From Streptomyces caeruleatus (GTDB lineage: Bacteria; Actinomycetota; Actinomycetes; Streptomycetales; Streptomycetaceae), in assembly GCF_001514235.1 (NCBI RefSeq), contig NZ_KQ948926.1:677861-741860 (forward strand): a stretch of DNA of 64,000 nucleotides, given 5' to 3'. Under the pieces are notes generated by a model, which ran no database searches, was not told the origin of the DNA, and saw only the letters and a program-made list of their open reading frames with translations. Made by a program: the position numbers and the translations under genes. Positions 58,824 to 64,000 of the stretch are shown one piece after another (the stretch's first letter is position 1; every line of letters begins with the position of its first letter).

Positions 58824-59823
58824 GTCCGCGGCCGACCAGCTCCAGTGCCTCGCGCAGGTTGTGCTCCGCGATGCCCCGCATGGCCTGCGGGTCGGGAAAG
58901 TCGCCGTCCAGCAGCCGAAGCGGTCCGGCCACCAGGGACAGCCGCATGGCGAGGCGGTAGAGACGCAGGCGGTCCTCGTCCAGGCCGGGGGCGCGCAGGA
59001 CGTCGTAGGCCTCGTGGAAGCGCAGCTCCAGGAACACGTGCTCCCACTCCACGTCGCAGTACAGCAGGCCCTCGACGTCGATCAGGGCGGGCATGCCGTC
59101 GGCGTCCAGCAGGACGTGGTCCGGGCCGAGCTCGCCGTGGACGAGGGTGTGGCGGCCGCGGGGGCGGACCGCGGCGGACAGTTCGCGCACGGCCGTCTCC
59201 AGGTCCTCGCGCGCGGCCGCGATCCGTGCGTCCCGTACGGCGGTCCCGGCGATGTCCCGCAGGGCGCCCTCGGTGATGCGCTGCTCGCAGGAAAGGGCGG
59301 ACGGGACAACTCCGTTGTCGACGAGGGCGACCTTGCCGAAGGCCGGGCCCTCGTGCGCATGCAGGGTGCTGAGCTGTTCCGCCAGCCGTTCCAGGGCCAC
59401 GCGGCCCGCGACCGGGTCCCGCTCCATCGCCTCCTCCAGGCTCCCTCCCCGCAGGTCCTCGACGATCGCCGCGTCCGTCGGAAGGTGGGTGTGGGTGGCG
59501 TCGGCGTAGATGAGGCGGGGCGTGCGGACACCGGCCGCGGTCAGCCGGTCGTGCGCCGCGGTGAGCTGGTCGAGGCCGTCGCTTGCGTGGAAAGGGTCGA
59601 CGGGATCGACCGCGTGGTCGGGCTGGGCGTCCCAGTAGTCCTCCTCCGGCGACCAGACGTAGGCGACGGCGGTCGTGTCGTCGTCGAAGGTCAGCCGGTA
59701 GACGCCCTTCTTGGAGCCACCGCGCAACCGGGTGACGCCGGCCAGGGTGCGGCGCGGGCCGGTGGCGGCCCGGGCGAGAGGGGCCAGGTCGGCGCGCGTG
59801 AGGTGCTTGCGGGTGGCGGTCAC
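58798..59823 (-). CDS. Aminoglycoside-phosphotransferase-fold (APH) family protein
   Basis: The product is 341 aa. GTG 59823 (GAGGAG nine to ten bases upstream) starts VTATRKHLTRADLAPLA; the longer ATG frame to 60027 runs into low-complexity sequence. Kinase-like features: GGSKKGVYRLTFDDDTTAVA (nucleotide/Lys region), the catalytic loop LVHGELGPDHVLLD (Brenner-like HGxLxxxHxLxD) and the metal Asp in ALIDVEGLLYCDVEWEH. It phosphorylates a small molecule, but the substrate cannot be told from sequence. It converges with the succinate dehydrogenase operon, overlapping its end by 26 bases. Confidence 0.88.
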   Translation of the reverse strand: MTATRKHLTRADLAPLARAATGPRRTLAGVTRLRGGSKKGVYRLTFDDDTTAVAYVWSPEEDYWDAQPDHAVDPVDPFHASDGLDQLTAAHDRLTAAGVRTPRLIYADATHTHLPTDAAIVEDLRGGSLEEAMERDPVAGRVALERLAEQLSTLHAHEGPAFGKVALVDNGVVPSALSCEQRITEGALRDIAGTAVRDARIAAAREDLETAVRELSAAVRPRGRHTLVHGELGPDHVLLDADGMPALIDVEGLLYCDVEWEHVFLELRFHEAYDVLRAPGLDEDRLRLYRLAMRLSLVAGPLRLLDGDFPDPQAMRGIAEHNLREALELVGRGLSPTRSGA

Positions 59824-60049
59824 GGGGGTGGGCTCCTCGCTGGTCGACGGTACGGGCACCGCGCTGTCGGCGGCACGCGAGCCTCCGATCCTGGCACCGC
59901 CGCCGGTCGGGCCACAGCCGGTTTTCCCAGCGCACGCGGCCGTCCGCACCCGCCCCTGACGCATCCCGCGCCCACCCTTCACGCATCCCGGCCCCACCCC
60001 GGACCCATCCCGGTCGCGCCCCGGCATTCCTCCTCATACGCTCCGAAAT

Positions 60050-61657
60050 GTGACGTCATCCTTGATACGGGGCCGGCCGCGGCGGGGCAGCTCGCACATA
60101 CGGGCGCGGGTGGTGCACGCGCTGGTGGGCGGGCTGGTCGGGGTGGCGTGGCTGGTGCTGCCCGTGGTGACGGTTCTGAACGGGGGTGCGGTCGCGGGTG
60201 GGTCCGATCGGCCTGTGGCCGGTGCGGCGGCCCAGGGGGAGGCCGAGGGGACCTCGGACGTCGATCTGGTGCTGCCGGTGCTGGCGGTCGTCGCGGCGGT
60301 GGTGGTCGGGGGGTACGGGTTCGTGCGGCGCAGGCGGCGGGCGCGGGGGCGTACGACACCCGGTGGGGCGCCCGTTGAGACGGCCGTGCCGCCAGCCGGG
60401 GACCTCGACGAGCGGGCTCGGGCGCTGCTGGTCGAGGCGGACGACTGGGTGCGGGTCAGTGCGGAGGAGCTCGGGTTCGTCGCGGAGAAGGCAGGGGGCG
60501 CCGAGCTGGTCGAGCCCTTCGTCCGGGCGCTGCGGGACGCCCGGGCCGAGTTGGCGGTCGCCTTTCGGATGCGGTGGCAGTACGAGGGCGGGGTGCCGGA
60601 GGAAGGCGCCGCGCGGCGGCACGCGCTCGCCGGGATCGTCGGGCGGTGCGAGGAGGCGGGTCGGCTGCTGGACGCGCGGGCCGCCGCGTTCGATCAGGTA
60701 CGGGGGCTGGAGGAGGGCCTGGGCGGAGGGCTGGGGCAGGCCCTGGTAGTCGCGGAGGGCCGGTTCCGGGAACTGACGGGACGTACCGGAGCTGCCGGCG
60801 CGGCGCTCCGGGAGCTCGGCGAGCGGTACGCTCCCTCGGCCACCACCGCCGTCGCGGGCCATGTCGAACAGGCCAAGGACCGGCTCGTCTTCGCCACCAC
60901 CCGCCTCAACCAGGCCCGCCAGTCCGCCGACTCGGGCGACCACGAACGGGCGGCGGGCCGGTTGCGTGCCGCCGAGGGCGCGATCAGCCAGGCGGCCGTC
61001 TTCGTCGACGGCGTGGAACGCCTCGCCGGGGACCTCGCCACCGCCTCGACGATGGTGCCGGCCGCGCTGACCGGCGGCGAGGCGGAGATCGCCGGCGCAC
61101 GGAGGTCGCCGCCCGGTGCCGTTGACCCGTACCTGCCCATACCGCCCGGCGAGCTACGCGCCCGCGTCACCCACGCCGACCTCGCCCTGTCCGGCGTACG
61201 CGAAGAGCTGACCTCGGGGCGGCCGTACGACCCCCTGGACCTGCTGCGCCGGATCGTCCGGGCCGTCTCGCCCGTCGCCACGGGGCGGGCCGGGGTGATC
61301 CCGGCCGCCGCGCTGCTCTGCGCCCGTGCCGCGGTGGCCGGCGCGGACGACGTCGTCGCGACCCATCGGGCGGCGGTCGGCAGCGAGCCCCGCACCCACC
61401 TGGCCGAGGCCCACCGCCTGCTGGCTCCCCCGGCACCCCTCGCCGACCTCCTGTCCGCCGACACCCTCGCCTGGCAGGCCCAGGACCTGGCCGAACAGGA
61501 CATCCGCCGCCACGGCCACCCCACCACCCCCACCGAGACCGTCCAAGGCCTCACCGGAGCCCTCCTGGGCGGCATCCAGCCGAACACCGGCCCACCGGCA
61601 AGCTATGGCGGCCCGCGCACCCGGGCCCGGCGTACAGGGGACACGGCACGTCCGTGA
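60050..61657 (+). CDS. Membrane-anchored coiled-coil protein related to the C-terminal part of TPM-domain proteins
   Basis: The product is 535 aa; GTG 60050. Two membrane segments lie close together (VVHALVGGLVGVAWLVLPVV at about 21-40 and VLPVLAVVAAVVVGGYGFVR at about 75-95) with only a 35-residue loop between. A long helical cytoplasmic part follows (LDERARALLVEADDWVRVSA ... LRQ-type helices). The helical part resembles what follows the TPM phosphatase-like domain in Streptomyces proteins, but no TPM domain is present; the short loop stands where it should be. The function is unknown; a scaffold or stress role is possible. Confidence 0.7.
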   Translation: MTSSLIRGRPRRGSSHIRARVVHALVGGLVGVAWLVLPVVTVLNGGAVAGGSDRPVAGAAAQGEAEGTSDVDLVLPVLAVVAAVVVGGYGFVRRRRRARGRTTPGGAPVETAVPPAGDLDERARALLVEADDWVRVSAEELGFVAEKAGGAELVEPFVRALRDARAELAVAFRMRWQYEGGVPEEGAARRHALAGIVGRCEEAGRLLDARAAAFDQVRGLEEGLGGGLGQALVVAEGRFRELTGRTGAAGAALRELGERYAPSATTAVAGHVEQAKDRLVFATTRLNQARQSADSGDHERAAGRLRAAEGAISQAAVFVDGVERLAGDLATASTMVPAALTGGEAEIAGARRSPPGAVDPYLPIPPGELRARVTHADLALSGVREELTSGRPYDPLDLLRRIVRAVSPVATGRAGVIPAAALLCARAAVAGADDVVATHRAAVGSEPRTHLAEAHRLLAPPAPLADLLSADTLAWQAQDLAEQDIRRHGHPTTPTETVQGLTGALLGGIQPNTGPPASYGGPRTRARRTGDTARP

Positions 61658-61818
61658 GCCCCGCGCGCTCCGCCACGCGAACCCGCGGGCGGCGACGGTG
61701 AGATGGCCCCACCGGGGCCGCCCGCACCCGACGACGATTGCCGCACGGGCGGTGCGGGTGGGTAACGATCCGGCCGAAGGCGAAGCCGAGGCTGCGGCCC
61801 TTCTGGCGGAGCCGCCCG

Positions 61819-64000
61819 TCAGAAGAGGCTCAGCAGCGCCTCCGCCGGGTCCGCCAACCCGTTCTCACCGTCCGGCAGCGGCAGTTCGAACCACACCGTC
61901 TTGCCCCGCGGCGTACGACGGGAGCCCCACGCCGCACTGAGCAGCCCGACCAGCTGCAACCCCCGGCCACCCTCGTCGGTGTCCCGGGCACGACGCCGCC
62001 GCGGCTGGACCAGCCCCGAGTCCCAGACCTCGCACACCAGCGTGCGGTCCAGCAGCAACCGCAGCCGGATCTCGCCCTCGCCGTATCGCAGCGCGTTGGT
62101 GACCAGCTCACTGACCAACAGCTCCGTGGTGTCGACCAGCGGCTCCAGATCCCAGGACAGCAGCTGCCCGCGGGCGTACTCCCGGGCCCGCCCCACACTG
62201 CGCGGCTCGCGCGGCAGCGTCCAGTCGCCGACCGACTCGGCGGGCAGCCCCTGGACACGTGCCATCAGCAACGCGATGTCGTCCTCGCCGTGATGGCTGT
62301 CGAGGGTGTTGAGGACGTGGTCGCAGACGTCCTCCAGGGGACGCGTGGGGTCGGTCAGGGCGCCCACGAAGGCCTGGAGGCCCTCGTCCAGGGGGTGGTC
62401 GCGGGACTCGACGAGGCCGTCCGTGTAGAGCGCCAGCAGCGCGCCCTCCGGCAGCTCGACCTCCACCTCCTCGAACGGCTCGCCACCCACGCCCAGCGGC
62501 ATCCCGGGCGGCACGTCGAGCATCAGCGCCGCCTCGCCGGGTTCGACGAGGACCGGCGGCAGATGGCCGGCGTTGGCGAAGGTGCAGCGGCGCGTGACGG
62601 AGTCGTAGACCGCGTAGACGCAGGTGGCGAGGTACACCTCCGACAGGTCCGCCTCCCGGGGCCGGCGGGCCGCGCGGGTGGCCTGCTGGACGCCGCCGGG
62701 GGCACCGAGGCCGCGCGCGATCTCGTCCAGCGCCGAGAGGACCTCGGCCGGTTCGAGGTCCAGCAACGCCAGTGTTCGTACTGCCGAACGGAGTTCGCCC
62801 ATCGCGACGGCTGCCCGTAGGCCCCGCCCCATCACGTCCCCGACAACCAACGCCGTACGGTGGCCCGGGAGTTCGATCACGTCGAACCAGTCGCCGCCCA
62901 CCTCGCTGGGCCGGTCGGCGGAGGAGTTGCCGGGCAGGTAGCGGCAGGCGATGTCGAGGCCGGACGCGACCGGGTCCCCGGGGGGCAGCAGGGACCGTTG
63001 CAGTATCAGCGCCCGTTCGTGCTCGCGCCGGTAGAGGCGGGCGTTGTCGATACAGACCGCCGCCCGCGCCGCCAGCTCCACCGCGAGATCACGGTCCCGG
63101 TCGCCGAACGGCTCGCTGCCCTTCGTCCGGGCGAACTGCGCCAGTCCTACGACCGTGTCGTGGGCGACCATCGGCACCGCGAGCGTGGACTGCACCAGGC
63201 CGCCCTCCTCGCCGGGCACGAACTGCGGCCGGGTGGTGCGCAGGGCGTCCGCGCAGGGCGAGTTGAACGGGTAGTGGTGGACGGCGCCGACCGCGACGGG
63301 CACGCCGCCGCCGACGAAGGGCGCGTCGGAGACGGCACTGGAGAAGGCGACGCGGCGCAGTTCCGCGCTGCCGTCGGCGAGGCCGGGCGGGGTCTCGTCG
63401 CCGGCCAGCAGCCCCTGGTAGAGGTCGACCGTGGCCAGGTCGCAGAAGCCGGGGACGACGACGTCGAGGAGTTCACGGGCCGTGGTCTCCAGGTCGAGGG
63501 AGTTGCCTATACGGGCGCCGGCCTCGTTCAGCAGGGCGAGATTGCGCCGGGCCGCGGCGGCCTCGCGGGCGGCGGCGCGGCGCGCGGTGATGTCGATTCC
63601 GAGCCAGGCGATGCCGATGGGGCGGCCGCTGCCGCTGTGCACCCGGTAGAGGTTGACGGACCAGTGGCGGCGCTCGTCGGAGCCGGGCAGAAAGCCCGTG
63701 ACGTGCATGTCCGTGATGGAGTTGCCGCTCTCCAGGACGCGGCGCAGGGTCGCCGCGACGCGGTCGGCCTCGGAGCGCGGCAGATAGTCGTGGACGCCCC
63801 GGCCGCGATGGTCGTCGGGGGAACCGCCGAAGAGGGAGGCGAACCGGTGGTTGACGCGGCGCACCCGCAAATCGGTGTCGATCAGCAGGAAACCGAACGG
63901 AGATTGACCGAATATCGACTGCGAGGCCGCGAGGTCGGTCTCCATCCGACGGAGGGTGCGGACGTCGACGACGATGCAGACGGCGGCCTTCTCGCCGTCC
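61819..64000 (-). CDS. PAS-GAF-SpoIIE phosphatase-HATPase signalling protein, truncated by right edge
   Basis: The frame is open to the window end, so at least 727 residues are visible and the N-terminus is missing; ATG 63945 is internal. Visible order: end of an earlier sensor domain; a PAS domain (IFGQSPFGFLLIDTDLRVRR ... GRPIGIAWLGIDITARR); a GAF domain (NEAGARIGNSLDLETTAREL ... HYPFNSPCADALR); a PP2C/SpoIIE phosphatase (SEVGGDWFDVIELPGHRTAL, VVGDVMGRGLRAAVAMGELR); and a HATPase kinase-like domain (LVSELVTNALRYGEG, GRGLQLVGLLS). Such proteins act on anti-sigma-factor antagonists in stress or development pathways. The stop is convergent with the TPM-related gene. Confidence 0.95.
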   Translation of the reverse strand, partial: DGEKAAVCIVVDVRTLRRMETDLAASQSIFGQSPFGFLLIDTDLRVRRVNHRFASLFGGSPDDHRGRGVHDYLPRSEADRVAATLRRVLESGNSITDMHVTGFLPGSDERRHWSVNLYRVHSGSGRPIGIAWLGIDITARRAAAREAAAARRNLALLNEAGARIGNSLDLETTARELLDVVVPGFCDLATVDLYQGLLAGDETPPGLADGSAELRRVAFSSAVSDAPFVGGGVPVAVGAVHHYPFNSPCADALRTTRPQFVPGEEGGLVQSTLAVPMVAHDTVVGLAQFARTKGSEPFGDRDRDLAVELAARAAVCIDNARLYRREHERALILQRSLLPPGDPVASGLDIACRYLPGNSSADRPSEVGGDWFDVIELPGHRTALVVGDVMGRGLRAAVAMGELRSAVRTLALLDLEPAEVLSALDEIARGLGAPGGVQQATRAARRPREADLSEVYLATCVYAVYDSVTRRCTFANAGHLPPVLVEPGEAALMLDVPPGMPLGVGGEPFEEVEVELPEGALLALYTDGLVESRDHPLDEGLQAFVGALTDPTRPLEDVCDHVLNTLDSHHGEDDIALLMARVQGLPAESVGDWTLPREPRSVGRAREYARGQLLSWDLEPLVDTTELLVSELVTNALRYGEGEIRLRLLLDRTLVCEVWDSGLVQPRRRRARDTDEGGRGLQLVGLLSAAWGSRRTPRGKTVWFELPLPDGENGLADPAEALLSLF

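Overview
The window looks like a Streptomyces chromosome. It has very high GC, frequent GTG and TTG starts, many ATGA/GTGA stop-start overlaps, a SARP and a large LuxR regulator, and core genes (typA, a three-gene succinate dehydrogenase, a bldK-like oligopeptide importer) in an order that, from memory, matches S. coelicolor. No tRNA, rRNA, insertion sequence, integrase or CRISPR array was seen.

Region 1 (1-36500) is a nonribosomal lipopeptide gene cluster whose left edge lies outside the window. At the left are regulators: a truncated large ATP-binding LuxR regulator, a tiny secreted peptide, a 119-aa unknown protein, a SARP, and a TrmB/LuxR-type regulator, plus an atypical FabH-like acyltransferase. 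A leftward operon encodes an MbtH protein, a FAAL-ACP-C-A-PCP starter synthetase, a VioC-type Fe(II)/2-oxoglutarate hydroxylase, a C-A-PCP synthetase and a free-standing C domain. Divergently, an MFS exporter and a membrane M28 peptidase run rightward. After a converging hotdog protein and a tandem repeat, a second rightward operon encodes C-A-PCP, a serine hydroxymethyltransferase-like enzyme, a type II thioesterase, C-(degenerate A)-methyltransferase-PCP, (C remnant)-A-PCP, a P450, a second thioesterase with a Cys nucleophile, and a DinB-like protein. A working reading is that a fatty acid is activated by the FAAL and joined to glycine and then to a cationic, possibly beta-hydroxylated residue. 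A Ser-like (perhaps alpha-methylated) residue, an N-methylated residue and a valine-derived residue are also incorporated. No fused thioesterase domain exists, so chain release is unresolved. I do not recognise the product.

Region 2 (36661-48978) holds two complete five-component oligopeptide/dipeptide ABC importers transcribed toward each other. They meet at a strong UUCG-loop terminator. The leftward one has the gene order and neighbours of bldK.

Region 3 (48979-64000) is conserved chromosome: a 0.9-kb spacer with a possible fossil of a lipoprotein gene, typA, a palindromic intergenic repeat, an orphan solute-binding lipoprotein with a charged low-complexity insert, a small conserved protein, the succinate dehydrogenase/fumarate reductase operon, an aminoglycoside-phosphotransferase-fold protein, a membrane coiled-coil protein related to the tail of TPM-domain proteins, and a PAS-GAF-SpoIIE-HATPase phosphatase cut by the right edge.
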